DNA of 59,557 nucleotides, taken from NCBI RefSeq assembly GCF_001189845.1, contig NZ_LFLZ01000058.1, forward strand, positions 1 through 59,557, in the 5' to 3' direction. Position numbers and translations under genes: made by a program. The DNA comes from Bradyrhizobium tropiciagri. GTDB lineage: Bacteria > Pseudomonadota > Alphaproteobacteria > Rhizobiales > Xanthobacteraceae. Under the pieces are notes generated by a model. It was not told the origin of the DNA and did no database searches. It was given only the letters and a program-made list of their open reading frames with translations. Shown here in pieces: positions 43,282 to 51,927 of this stretch. The first letter of the stretch is position 1; each line of letters starts with the position of its first letter.

Positions 43282-43746
43282 CTATTTGTCTGAAGAGATC
43301 CGATTGAGAAACGACCGCCAGCTGATAGGGAGGCGCCACTTTCTGGCGACAATTTTTGCGGCCCGCTCATGCGGCGGTCCGGACCACCAATCCTGCTCGC
43401 GCAGGATCGACCAGCCGCGAAGGCCCGAAGTTCGGTCTCGCTTGGTTAGCCAGCCGAGGTAAGCCCGGTAATCCGCGGTGGCCGCGGCAAATCGAATTTG
43501 CTGGATCAGACGCTCTTTGGGTCGACCAGCCCTTCGTTTCAACTCGCCTCGGAGGCTCTTTGCGACCAGATCCAAAAACCAGGCGGGCAAAGGCCGATCT
43601 GCGTTGACCGACAGGATGCCGGCGAGCTGCTGCGGGGTAGGGATTTCGCCCGCTTCGAGGAGCCGCTGGCAGTTTTGCAGGCTGGTATCCTCGAACAGGT
43701 CGTAAAGCGTGGGTTTGGATACCGTGGGTTTGGATACATCGTCCAT
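43282..43746 (-). CDS. Hypothetical protein of the methylase operon
   Basis: 154 residues, basic C-terminal half. Reads LYDLFEDTSLQNCQRLLEAG, LPAWFLDLVAKSLRGELKRR, QIRFAAATADYRAYLGWLTK. No domain recognised. Spacing of 70 bases to the methylase and 24 to the upstream gene suggests one minus-strand operon. The N-terminus carries a short internal repeat (SKPTVSKPT). Confidence 0.55.
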   Translation of the reverse strand: MDDVSKPTVSKPTLYDLFEDTSLQNCQRLLEAGEIPTPQQLAGILSVNADRPLPAWFLDLVAKSLRGELKRRAGRPKERLIQQIRFAAATADYRAYLGWLTKRDRTSGLRGWSILREQDWWSGPPHERAAKIVARKWRLPISWRSFLNRISSDK

Positions 43747-43770
43747 CGGATCACCAAGGGGGCAGATCGG

Positions 43771-44256
43771 TTAGATCGAATATTTCTCATGAAACGCCAG
43801 CAAAGCCTCGCCCAAGGGCGACGGTCCGCCGCGGGCGGCTTTGAGAAATTCGTTTGTCTCCACGTCGATCTCGGTGCCCGGTTCTTTCTTGTGCTTGTTG
43901 GCTTCCTCCTGCCGCTTGATCCACTCTTCCTCTGTCAGGGCTTCTGGTGACAGGAGTACGGGACCTTCAATTTCAAGCGCTTCCGGAGCGGTAAGGCCGC
44001 GCAACCATTCGATTTGGACAGCGGCCGCGGTGTTTCCGGTCGCAGCCACCGCCTTGAGCTTGAGGATTGCGATCTCAAGCCGGGTCATTCGTTCCGTCTT
44101 ACCGCCGATCTTGACGCATTCGGTCTTGAGCGCGAATTGGCGTGTTAGCCGCTCGATGCTGACCGCCCCCTTGGGCCGGCCTTTGGGGTTGCCAGAGGTC
44201 CCTTTGCGAAATTGGGTCGCAATCGGTGGCGATCTCCTTCTAGGCTTGGTCATCAT
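43771..44256 (-). CDS. DUF5681-domain protein
   Basis: 161 residues. N-terminal QFRKGTSGNPKGRPKGAVSI is the hallmark of DUF5681, a small basic domain common near phage terminases and methylases. The rest is charged and helical (MTRLEIAILKLKAVAATGNT; LTEEEWIKRQEEANKHKKEP). It overlaps the next upstream gene by 17 bases. Role unknown. Confidence 0.8.
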   Translation of the reverse strand: MMTKPRRRSPPIATQFRKGTSGNPKGRPKGAVSIERLTRQFALKTECVKIGGKTERMTRLEIAILKLKAVAATGNTAAAVQIEWLRGLTAPEALEIEGPVLLSPEALTEEEWIKRQEEANKHKKEPGTEIDVETNEFLKAARGGPSPLGEALLAFHEKYSI

Positions 44257-44800
44257 GCACGCCTCCTTGATCCATCGCGCTCCGATGGATCGCCTTTGCT
44301 TGTTCTTTCAATTGTTCGATGGACGCGACATCGCGCTCATATTCGTCCCTAAGGAGCTCGAACCGTTTGCCATCCCAAGGCGGGGGACCGGCGCATTTGA
44401 AAAGCCATGCAGCAAGCGGCATGGGTATGCCATCGGGGACCACGATGACGGAGCGGCTGACGATTTGCGGCGGCGGATCGAGCAATTTGGCCCGCTTGCA
44501 TTGTTCCAGAAACAGCTTGATCGCACGGATTTCGCCCGCGACCACGCGCTTGAACAACCCGTGCAGCACCGCCTCATGCGGATGCAGTTTGGTGATTTTG
44601 CCATCGATGCGGGCCTCGATCGGCCGGTCCAGCAGCGCGGCAACATCAGGAGCGCGCTGTTTGTCTCGGCGCCGGCCCGGCCGCAACGGTTGCGCCCGTA
44701 CCCCAAAACGGGTCGCCTTGGGCGGTTTGCCATAACCGACCTCGTAGGTTTCGTGCGGTTCGCTTTCGCCGCCGGAAGCCTCATCGTCATTCTTGCTCAT
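44240..44800 (-). CDS. DUF5681-like protein, first gene of the operon
   Basis: 186 residues. EVGYGKPPKATRFGVRAQPL, then HEAVLHGLFKRVVAGEIRAI KLFLE-type sequence resembles the DUF5681 group, with the RPKG-like core degenerate (RPGRRRDKQR). C-terminal half has IPMPLAAWLFKCAGPPPWDG. Function unknown. The pair of DUF5681 proteins, unknown protein and methylase is a unit repeatedly seen in phage-like islands. Confidence 0.65.
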   Translation of the reverse strand: MSKNDDEASGGESEPHETYEVGYGKPPKATRFGVRAQPLRPGRRRDKQRAPDVAALLDRPIEARIDGKITKLHPHEAVLHGLFKRVVAGEIRAIKLFLEQCKRAKLLDPPPQIVSRSVIVVPDGIPMPLAAWLFKCAGPPPWDGKRFELLRDEYERDVASIEQLKEQAKAIHRSAMDQGGVHDDQA

Positions 44801-45211
44801 CGCGCCGCTCCATCTTTTGCACCGCGGACGCGAGCGGCCCGGGCACAGCCCAAAAGCCGATGCACGCCGAATCGCGGGTCAGCCGCGTCAGTTGCGATCA
44901 TCGTCGATTTGGTTTCTGGGGGGCTGTCGGTCAGGATTGGCCGACCGGCTCAAGAGCACATATAGGCTCGGATTTTTCAGCGTCAAACATATTTGGTAAT
45001 GAGGTTAACCTGCAGAGCGGAGGGAGCCTTTTGGGGGGAGCTTTGCCGCACCTGGAGCGGACTTTCCCGCTCGATGAAAGCCAATTTTCCCGTGACGCGT
45101 TTGTCGGGAATTGCGCGAAAAAATCCCGATTTTCCAGTATTTTGGCTCAAGGGGTTGTGCGCCAATGGGGCGCATTTTTCGTATTTGCCCTGTTAATTCC
45201 CGTTAGGTCAG
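44801..45211. other. Gap at the edge of the methylase island
   Basis: About 410 bases with no supportable gene. GC drops compared with both flanks. No repeat or attachment site could be identified by eye; a good place to look for the island boundary. Confidence 0.3.
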
Positions 45212-46354
45212 TTAGTTCGGGGTCAGCACGGCGTCGACGCGGCGGCTGTTTCGCGTGCTGATGATGATGGCGCCGTTGCGGATGGCAAATCTCGCGCCGA
45301 CGAGTCTCGGAATCTTTTCGGTCAGCGGTGATGGCAGCGGAATCATTCCGCCGCTCGCGGGATCGCCGACGTTGATCGGCGGCCCGCCCGGAGCGGCCGA
45401 AGGCGCTGCCTTGATGTACTCCTTGATCAATTGGGTTTCCTCCCGCGAGAGATTGAGTGCGGTCTGCTCGCTGATCGTCGCTCTCTTTTCCGCCTCGGCC
45501 TTGTCCCGCGCTTCTTCCTGTTGCGCGGCTTCGCGCTTGGCTGCGTCCTGTTCGAGCCTTGCAAGACGTTCCCTCAGCGGGATCAGCTCCCGACGCAGCG
45601 CGGCATTGTCCGACTTCAACGTGGAGATCTGGCCGAGCGCGATCGCTGCGGCCACGCACGCAACGACTGAAATCAGGCTGAGGCACGCAACGGCCAGCCC
45701 CGTCATTCCGCCGCGGCTTTCGCTGCGTCGATCCGGTCCGTCGTTCGCGGATCGCCGTTTCCGCGCGCGGCGGAGCTTGGGCATTCTGGCGCCCAGCCAC
45801 CCGGCAAGTTGCGACAGCCGAGAATCGTTTCGATCCGTCGGATGAATCGAGCCAAATGCCGGCTCGGGGACGATCGGAGCGCGTGCGGGCAGGGCGGGTG
45901 CTGCAGTTAGGCGGTTTGTGTTCGCGTTCGCGCGATCGGCAAGCTCTTCCATGAGGCGCGGCAATTGGCGAGCAATATCGTCGGGCTGCTTGACCACAGC
46001 ATCGCCGGTCGCATCGCGCGTGTCGGCCGCAGCAATTTCCAATGGCTCCGCCTGCGGTTCGCCGAGCTCCTGTTCGGTGATCTCCTGCTCGGCGAGTTCC
46101 TGTTCGGCGCGGGACGCTTCGAGCGAGCGCCACAGCGCGAGGCCGGAGTCCGTGATCTGCAGCCCGGTCTCATTGATCGAGGCCCATCCGGATTGGAACA
46201 CGTCGGCGTCGCCAAGCTCGGACGATCGCTTCAACTTCGTGGCCGCATCGCCCGCGGCGATCATGCGCTTGACTTCGCGGCTGACCTCTTCGAGCGGGAT
46301 CCGTTGCTCGGGTCTTGCGGCCAGCACGCTCAGGATCGCCAAGTTGAATCTCAT
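45212..46354 (-). CDS. Membrane protein with winged-helix-like start and coiled coil
   Basis: 380 residues. The N-terminus (RFNLAILSVLAARPEQRIPL, EEVSREVKRMIAAGDAATKL, SGLALWRSLEASRAEQELAE) looks like a small winged-helix domain. A Glu-rich linker follows; one membrane helix at ~216-238 (GLAVACLSLISVVACVAAAI), then a coiled coil (SDNAALRRELIPLRERLARL EQ) and a C-terminal region. It is a conserved type in Bradyrhizobium by my recollection; function unknown. An envelope-linked regulator is one possibility. Confidence 0.6.
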   Translation of the reverse strand: MRFNLAILSVLAARPEQRIPLEEVSREVKRMIAAGDAATKLKRSSELGDADVFQSGWASINETGLQITDSGLALWRSLEASRAEQELAEQEITEQELGEPQAEPLEIAAADTRDATGDAVVKQPDDIARQLPRLMEELADRANANTNRLTAAPALPARAPIVPEPAFGSIHPTDRNDSRLSQLAGWLGARMPKLRRARKRRSANDGPDRRSESRGGMTGLAVACLSLISVVACVAAAIALGQISTLKSDNAALRRELIPLRERLARLEQDAAKREAAQQEEARDKAEAEKRATISEQTALNLSREETQLIKEYIKAAPSAAPGGPPINVGDPASGGMIPLPSPLTEKIPRLVGARFAIRNGAIIISTRNSRRVDAVLTPN

Positions 46355-46594
46355 GTGGCGCCCCTCGATGTCCCATCAAGCGGTCGTGCAGGCGTTGCTC
46401 TCCCGTGCGGGCGACGTGCGAACCTCAGCGGAGGTCGAAGCAGATCAAACATGCCGTCGTGGACGTCCATCAGTCGGAGAGCCAGGCGAGTGTAGCGGTT
46501 GCCCCGCGGGCAAACAATCCGCCTTCAGGCGCACGACAGATGGATAAGTCCGCCCGTGAACGCGACTGCCGGGACCAAAGTCCACCGGCGCAGC

Positions 46595-46861
46595 TCAGAG
46601 AAATTCCCGAAGCCTGGAGAGCTCGATCACGTGCTCGGGCGACAGCACCTCGGGGACGAGGGGAGGCTGCGACTTGGTCCGGATCTCGTAGAGATGTCGG
46701 GTCTTCTCGGGCTTGCCCATGAAGTCCCGAATGCATTGGTCGAGCGTTCCGTTGACGATCATATACGGCGCGCGACCCTCTCGCCTGGAATTGCCGAGAG
46801 AAGGCCATTTGTATAGGTAGGCCGCAGCCTGGAAGTCCACCTGATGAGAGTGGTCGGTCAT
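46595..46861 (-). CDS. Small hypothetical protein
   Basis: 88 residues with protein-like composition: QAAAYLYKWPSLGNSRREGR, YMIVNGTLDQCIRDFMGKPE, HLYEIRTKSQPPLVPEVLSP. No domain recognised. Similar small proteins occur in Bradyrhizobium, as I recall. Encoded alone. Confidence 0.55.
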   Translation of the reverse strand: MTDHSHQVDFQAAAYLYKWPSLGNSRREGRAPYMIVNGTLDQCIRDFMGKPEKTRHLYEIRTKSQPPLVPEVLSPEHVIELSRLREFL

Positions 46862-47138
46862 TCAAGATGTCTACCCGAAAAAGCCTGCTCGTCAAAGCAT
46901 GCCGGCCCGCGCGCACCAGCGCAGCGGAGATGCGAGAGCTGTGCGTCGTCGCGCGCGTCTTCGGCCAAGCGTGCCATCGTGGATGCCGAGCGGTCTGCCA
47001 ACCACCTCGCGGTGGCGCCATCACCAGCGTCTGCCGTCTCGCTTCGATATCGCGCGAGCCAAGATGTGCGTCGACGCGTAGCGGACGCCAACGCCCGCTG
47101 ACGAAGACGGCATCGCTAGCGGCGCGTGCGCCTGCGAC

Positions 47139-47835
47139 AATCAAGTCGCTTCACGATTACGCTGTGCCGGCTACCATCATTCTCGTTGGCGTAGCCGAGA
47201 ACATAAGCCAACTGATCGCCGATCACGAATCCATTCGACGCGCGCTCACGCCAATTAAGTTGGAGCGAATGATGGATTTCGAGTTGAGCGAGATCATAGA
47301 TACGCGACTCAAGTTGACGCCGTTTCAACTCGGCCCCAACGTGAGAAACAAGATAATAAAGCTATCCTATGGATTGCCTTACTACGTGCATATGCTGGGC
47401 AAGCAGGCATTCAAGGTCGCCGCTATCAAGAAGCAATTGTCGATAACGAATGAAGTCTTGAATTCGGCGATGGACGAATTTCTCGAAGATACCGAGCAGT
47501 TTTACTATGACGATTATCATAATGCGGTGACCAGCAACCAAACTGACTCCCAATTCAGGGAGGTATTGCTGGCCTGCGCGATGGCAAATCGAAATGAAAG
47601 CGGGTTGTTCTCTGCTACAAGCGTGATCGAACCGCTTTCCCAAATTCTTGAGCGCGAAGTTAAGCACGCTAATTTCCAGCGCCACCTTACTGAGTTTATG
47701 TCCGATGCTCGCGGACCGATCCTCATAAGGCGTGGTTCAGTGCGTCAACGAAGATACCGATTTACCGATCCGATGATGCAGCCGTACATTCTGATGCGCG
47801 GCATTCGCGAAGGACTTATCCCGGAGGCTAGCTTT
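47139..47835 (+). pseudogene. AAA ATPase gene, 5'-truncated
   Basis: From about 47139 the frame reads as the C-terminal half of an AAA/ORC-like ATPase: IKSLHDYAVPATIILVGVAE, later IRRALTPIKLERMMDFELSE, LSYGLPYYVHMLGKQAF and RQRRYRFTDPMMQPYILMRG. Walker A and B, which should lie before this point, are missing, and the upstream sequence is unrelated. The segment is clearly AT-richer than its neighbours, a sign of transfer. The open frame continues to 48009, but past ~47835 it overlaps another gene in antisense and loses similarity. Confidence 0.7.
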
Positions 47836-48067
47836 CCTGCGGATTGCGACGCCATCTGGCGGACGCGGCCTTTTTGGCGATCTCAGCCTTCTTTTCGGGT
47901 GACATCGTTGCGGCCCTCGCCTTCCCACCGCGCCTACCCAACGCCACCGCAGCCGGGTCTTTCCCCTCTTCCTCGGGCGCAGGATCGCGGTCGGGCGTTT
48001 CGCCTGTAGCGATATCAATGATTCGCTTGGCGAGCTAGTTGGGGTCTCTAGGGCGTTTTGGGGTCAT
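47828..48067 (-). pseudogene. Small basic protein gene with an in-frame amber codon
   Basis: ATG at 48067 begins MTPKRPRDPN, then TAG at codon 11, then LAKRIIDIATGETPDRDPAP and EEEGKDPAAVALGRRGGKAR, AATMSPEKKAEIAKKAASAR, WRRNPQES to the stop. The RGGKARA..MSPE...IAKKAA.ARW pattern is known from small conserved proteobacterial proteins, so the frame is real coding sequence. One base change (CAG to TAG) would have introduced the stop; readthrough or an internal start is possible. Confidence 0.65.
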
Positions 48068-48203
48068 TTGTACGATGCGATTTGTGCGCCATGGTGGTTT
48101 GAACGAGATCATCTTCATCAGCATCGATGATCAAGTAACCAATGACCATCCATCCGGCGCAGAGGCCGAAAATGATCAAAGCCGCTTTTAGCCACCGTAT
48201 CAT
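48048..48203 (-). CDS. Very small membrane protein overlapping the next gene
   Basis: 51 codons from ATG 48203: MIRWLKAALIIFGLCAGWMV with IGYLIIDADEDDLVQ, one membrane helix and an acidic tail. The end overlaps the start of the amber-interrupted gene by 20 bases in another frame, which suggests translational coupling. No family recognised. Confidence 0.4.
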   Translation of the reverse strand: MIRWLKAALIIFGLCAGWMVIGYLIIDADEDDLVQTTMAHKSHRTNDPKTP

Positions 48204-48357
48204 CGAAGCAAATATGCCCCCAGAGCCGGTTATTTACCATCCCCGCCGACCGCCACAATCAAACTGACCCACTACCTATATTCTTGATTTGTTCTTTTGG
48301 CTGTCGTAGCGTCCAAGAACGGGCGGTCTTGCTCAGGTCAGGGGTGAACGGGCCGAG

Positions 48358-49605
48358 ATGGCAGCCGCAGCCACCATCCTTCACGCGGACCTGGATGCGT
48401 TTTACGCGTCGGTCGAGCAGCTGCTCGAGCCGTCGCTGCAAGGCAAGCCGATCGCCGTCGGGGGCGGCGTTGTGCTTGCAGCGTCCTATGAGGCCAAGGC
48501 CTTCGGGGTGCACGGTGGCATGTCGGGACGGGAAGCTCGCCGGCTCTGCCCGCAGCTCATCTTCGTCGGCGGCCATTTCAGCGATTACCAACGGCTGGGT
48601 GACGCGGCCATCAAGGTGATCGGCGACTTCACGCCGCTGGTCGAGCGCATCTCGATCGACGAGGCGTTTGCCGACGTTGCCGGCTGTACGCATCTGTTCG
48701 GAGCGCCTGCCGAAATTGCCGCGGCGATCCGGCGGCGCGTGCGCGCCGAGCTCGGCCTTGCGATCTCGGTCGGCGTCGCCCGCACCAAGCACCTCGCGAA
48801 GATCGCCTCGCAGGTTGCCAAGCCCGATGGACTTGTCGTCGTTGATCCCGACGCCGAGCTCGGCTTCCTTCACGAATTGCCGGTTGAATTGATGTGGGGC
48901 GTAGGACCGGTCACCCGCACACGGCTGGACGCGATCGGCGTCTCGACGATCGGACAACTCGCCAAATTGTCGGAGCGCTCACTGACGCGGTTGCTGGGTC
49001 CCGCGGCAGGCGAGAAGCTTGCGGCGCTGTCCTGGAATCGCGATCCGCGACAACTCAAGCCGCATCGGCGCGCGCGCTCGGCGGGCGCACAATCGGCGCT
49101 TGGCCGAAAGCCCGCGATCGAGCAAGTCATTCGGCCGACGCTGCTTCATCTCGCCGATCGCGTCGCCACGCGGCTGCGGGCGAAATCCCGGCCCGGGCGA
49201 ACCGTCACGGTGCGCGTCCGTTTCGCCGACCTGAAGTCGGTGACGCGCTCGATGACGCTCGATGCGCCGATCTGCACGACGATGATCCTCGCCCGGCTCG
49301 CCGAGAATCTGGTGGGCGCAGCTCTGGCCGATCACCCCAGCGAGAAGTTCATTTCGCTGCTGGCGATTTCGGTATCGCACCTCGAGGAGCATTGGGATCT
49401 TGCGCTCGAGCTTCCGCTTGGACTGGCCGATGAAGCGCTTCGCGCCGGAAGCCCGACTGGGATGGCGCGCTGGGCGGCGGACCGTGCCATCGACAAGGTC
49501 CGCGATCGCTTCGGCTGGGATGCGATCGGATATGGTTCGGCGGCGCTGGAGGTCGTTCGCTCGGTGCCCGACGACTTCCGCAAGCTGGCCGAGAAAGATC
49601 TCTAG
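48358..49605 (+). CDS. dinB: DNA polymerase IV (Y-family)
   Basis: 415 residues. Y-family catalytic acids: ILHADLDAFYASVEQ with Asp11, and ERISIDEAFADVAG with Asp101-Glu102. The palm continues VGVARTKHLAKIASQVAKPD, then a helix-hairpin-helix (VELMWGVGPVTRTRLDAIGV) and little-finger region. It copies damaged DNA at low fidelity. Longer than E. coli DinB by about 60 residues at the C-terminus. No LexA box of the alphaproteobacterial type (GTTC-N7-GTTC) was found just upstream. Confidence 0.95.
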   Translation: MAAAATILHADLDAFYASVEQLLEPSLQGKPIAVGGGVVLAASYEAKAFGVHGGMSGREARRLCPQLIFVGGHFSDYQRLGDAAIKVIGDFTPLVERISIDEAFADVAGCTHLFGAPAEIAAAIRRRVRAELGLAISVGVARTKHLAKIASQVAKPDGLVVVDPDAELGFLHELPVELMWGVGPVTRTRLDAIGVSTIGQLAKLSERSLTRLLGPAAGEKLAALSWNRDPRQLKPHRRARSAGAQSALGRKPAIEQVIRPTLLHLADRVATRLRAKSRPGRTVTVRVRFADLKSVTRSMTLDAPICTTMILARLAENLVGAALADHPSEKFISLLAISVSHLEEHWDLALELPLGLADEALRAGSPTGMARWAADRAIDKVRDRFGWDAIGYGSAALEVVRSVPDDFRKLAEKDL

Positions 49606-49719
49606 CTCTGCGCCGGTTCACCGGCTTGTCATCGCATTAAGAAAGGGCAATTTGGAATCGCGGGCTTGTGAGTAGTGCCCGGGCGCGCTCGGTTTATCCT
49701 ACGCATGCGGAGGATAGCC

Positions 49720-49929
49720 ATGAAGTTCAGCGCCGAACTGATCCAGACGATGCGCGATGCGTTGGAGACGGTGATGGCAAGCGTCCCGGCCGATCAATCC
49801 GTGTTCGGTCTCAAGGCGGCGGTTGCCGAATGCATCTTGCGGGCGGCCGCCCATGGCCAGACGTCGTTCGACGGGCTCGTGACGTCAGCATCCGATCAGC
49901 TGCAGTCGATCATCTCGATGCTGACCTAG
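49720..49929 (+). CDS. Small conserved hypothetical protein
   Basis: 69 residues from ATG 49720, with GGAGG seven bases before it; the longer frame to 49675 has no ribosome site. Reads MKFSAELIQTMRDALETVMA, SVPADQSVFGLKAAVAECIL, RAAAHGQTSFDGLVTSASDQ. Helical and soluble; I recall similar proteins in Bradyrhizobium, function unknown. Confidence 0.7.
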   Translation: MKFSAELIQTMRDALETVMASVPADQSVFGLKAAVAECILRAAAHGQTSFDGLVTSASDQLQSIISMLT

Positions 49930-50060
49930 GAGATCGGATCGGACGCGAGGATCGCTCGCGGTCCTGTCTACCTGCCGCACGAATGGCGGCAGGCGATCGT
50001 TGTCAGCGGAGCTGGCGCAGCGCTTGCTCGCGCTCGTTACCGCGCAGCCGCGTTGAACGC

Positions 50061-50831
50061 CTATGATGAACCGATGGCGTCCTTCGCGATCCTGGTCAGA
50101 GCTTCGTATCCGGACGGCGTCAGGTGCAAAAGATCGCTCTTGTAATTGGCGCACGGCGTGGTCCGTCCGCATGCGATGTTGGAGGCGTCGATCGTCCTGA
50201 TTCCGAGCTCCCGGCTTCTTCGGCTGAGTTCGGAATTGACCGATCCAATGTTCTCGGCTGCGCCCTTCATTTGCTCGCCTCGCGGAAGAATCTGGATCGA
50301 GTAGATCTTGCCGTTCGGCCAAAGCGCCCTGATCTCTTCAAACAGCTTTTGATAGGATTCCATCACGCCGCACGGCTTGTCGAGGTAGATGTTGTTGGTC
50401 CCGACCAGCACGATGACGGACCTCGGCTTGATCTTACGCAATCGCTCGCGCTCGTGTTCGATGAACCAGAGCGTGTTCTGAATCCTGTCGCGTCCGACAC
50501 CGAGGTTGGCCACCGGCCCGGCGCCGAGCGAGGCTGACAACTCCTTCGGCCACGCCTCGACCAGCGAGTCGCCGAGCATGACCGTCGAAACATCGCTGGT
50601 TAAGCCCGACACATTTCGCTCATATTTGCGTAGAGCATCGGCATTGTCCGGCATGGCCGGTGTCACGGCGAATTGCGCATCGGTCTTGTCGCATGCAGCG
50701 CGCGCACTCTGCGCTCGCCCCACCGACGGTAGACAGAGTGTCGCGACCATTGCTAACGTCGCCGCGGCATAGACGATTGATGTCGTTGACGCGGTGTGGC
50801 GGAGCGTTCCATCAGGCGTTGTCGATGTCAT
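50061..50831 (-). CDS. Secreted SGNH/GDSL-family hydrolase
   Basis: 256 residues from ATG 50831. A signal peptide (SIVYAAATLAMVATLCLPSV) ends near residue 40. SGNH blocks: VMLGDSLVEAW with Ser89, NLGVGRDRI with Gly112, VLVGTNNI with Asn146, and DLLHLTPSGY with Asp233/His236. These enzymes deacylate or esterify sugars and lipids. It probably acts in the periplasm. The start lies 31 bases from the divergent gene, so the promoters overlap; the region 50948-50832 can be read in frame but would overlap that gene. Confidence 0.88.
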   Translation of the reverse strand: MTSTTPDGTLRHTASTTSIVYAAATLAMVATLCLPSVGRAQSARAACDKTDAQFAVTPAMPDNADALRKYERNVSGLTSDVSTVMLGDSLVEAWPKELSASLGAGPVANLGVGRDRIQNTLWFIEHERERLRKIKPRSVIVLVGTNNIYLDKPCGVMESYQKLFEEIRALWPNGKIYSIQILPRGEQMKGAAENIGSVNSELSRRSRELGIRTIDASNIACGRTTPCANYKSDLLHLTPSGYEALTRIAKDAIGSS

Positions 50832-50862
50832 TGCGCGGTTCCATCTGAAGGCAGTCAATCCG

Positions 50863-51927
50863 ATGTCGCTGAGCATTTCGATCCTGGGACAGTCAAACAG
50901 CATCTTGAAGGCAGGCTTTTTCCAGAAGCTCCTGGACGCTGATGACACAATTGAAGTGAAATCAGCAGGAAGGATCGGTGCATCTCCGTCCTTGCTCGGC
51001 CCTTACTTCGCCCAGGGCGACTTCTTCAAAGGCTCGGAATTTTGCATAGTCGACACGTGCGTCATCGATTTTTCGCTCCTTTCGGCCAATGCGATCGACT
51101 ACTACGATGTTGTGAAGTGGGTTGAGTGGATTGGGCATTCTGCCAAACGCGCCAATTGCGAGCCGGTTTTCGTTTGCATACCGGTAAGCGACATCAACGC
51201 GTCGAGGACGATCATCTCCGCCTGCATTTCAGTCTGCCAGAAGCAGGACTGGTACTACCTTGACGTCAGGGACGTCATTGCCGCCGTCGTCAAGTCCAAC
51301 AACGTGGACGCGAAGGAACTATATGCAGACGGCAGTCATCCGGCCGAGTTCCTGTCAGGGGTGATAGCCACGCACCTTGGCAATTTCTTGACTAAGATAC
51401 GAAACGCGGCGAGCGCAAAGTGCAAACGCACGTTTGCATTCACGGCTTACGACCGCGTCCCGCTCAGGGATCAAATACCGAGCACTCCGCTCGAATATTC
51501 ATCGAGGCTGATAACGTTCTCGGGTGTCAGGCTGGAACGCGGAGAGACGTATCCGATCCACATCGGCTCGGATTCATCGGTCCGCGGGCTCATGGTGAAT
51601 TCAGCAGCCTGCAAGAGCGTGCTGTCGATCGAGGGAGATCGAACCTTCTACAAGAACTTGCGTCTCAAGCCCTATCACCCGACCAATTTCGAGGCGAGGC
51701 TGATTCCGATTTGCAGGCCAATTCGCGATCATCAGGGAATGGTCAGGCTGTCGCTGACGAACCAGGATGTTCCCCTGAGCGATGTCACGCTTCATAGCTC
51801 GAAGGAAGAGAATGGCGAAGGCTTCGTCGAAGTCGCCGATCTCGTCGTCGAGCGAGGATACGACCTCGTGACCTACACCACCACGCGGCCCGCCGATCCG
51901 GCTTCCATCAGGTGGATGGCGGATTGA
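50863..51927 (+). CDS. Divergent SGNH-like protein, cytoplasmic
   Basis: 354 residues from ATG 50863 (AAGG upstream). The start ILGQSNSILK contains a GQS variant of the GDS block (Ser11), and YADGSHP (Asp156, His159) fits the last SGNH block; the middle is less clear. Residues ~195-354 form a second, beta-rich part without recognised domain (LITFSGVRLERGETYPIHIG; LSLTNQDVPLSDVTLHSS). No signal peptide. It is divergent from the secreted hydrolase. Base composition is lower in GC than neighbours. Possibly a sugar-decorating enzyme. Confidence 0.65.
   Translation: MSLSISILGQSNSILKAGFFQKLLDADDTIEVKSAGRIGASPSLLGPYFAQGDFFKGSEFCIVDTCVIDFSLLSANAIDYYDVVKWVEWIGHSAKRANCEPVFVCIPVSDINASRTIISACISVCQKQDWYYLDVRDVIAAVVKSNNVDAKELYADGSHPAEFLSGVIATHLGNFLTKIRNAASAKCKRTFAFTAYDRVPLRDQIPSTPLEYSSRLITFSGVRLERGETYPIHIGSDSSVRGLMVNSAACKSVLSIEGDRTFYKNLRLKPYHPTNFEARLIPICRPIRDHQGMVRLSLTNQDVPLSDVTLHSSKEENGEGFVEVADLVVERGYDLVTYTTTRPADPASIRWMAD

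Noticed and set aside
43841..44965. 374-codon plus-strand frame
   Set aside because: Antisense to the two DUF5681-type genes; no recognisable domain.
46470..47144. 224-codon minus-strand frame upstream of the ATPase remnant
   Set aside because: Arg/Ser/Ala-rich, overlaps the better-supported 88-residue gene in another frame, no family pattern.
48204..48357. LexA-like GTTC-N7-TGTC upstream of dinB
   Set aside because: Differs from the alphaproteobacterial LexA consensus GTTC-N7-GTTC in the second half.
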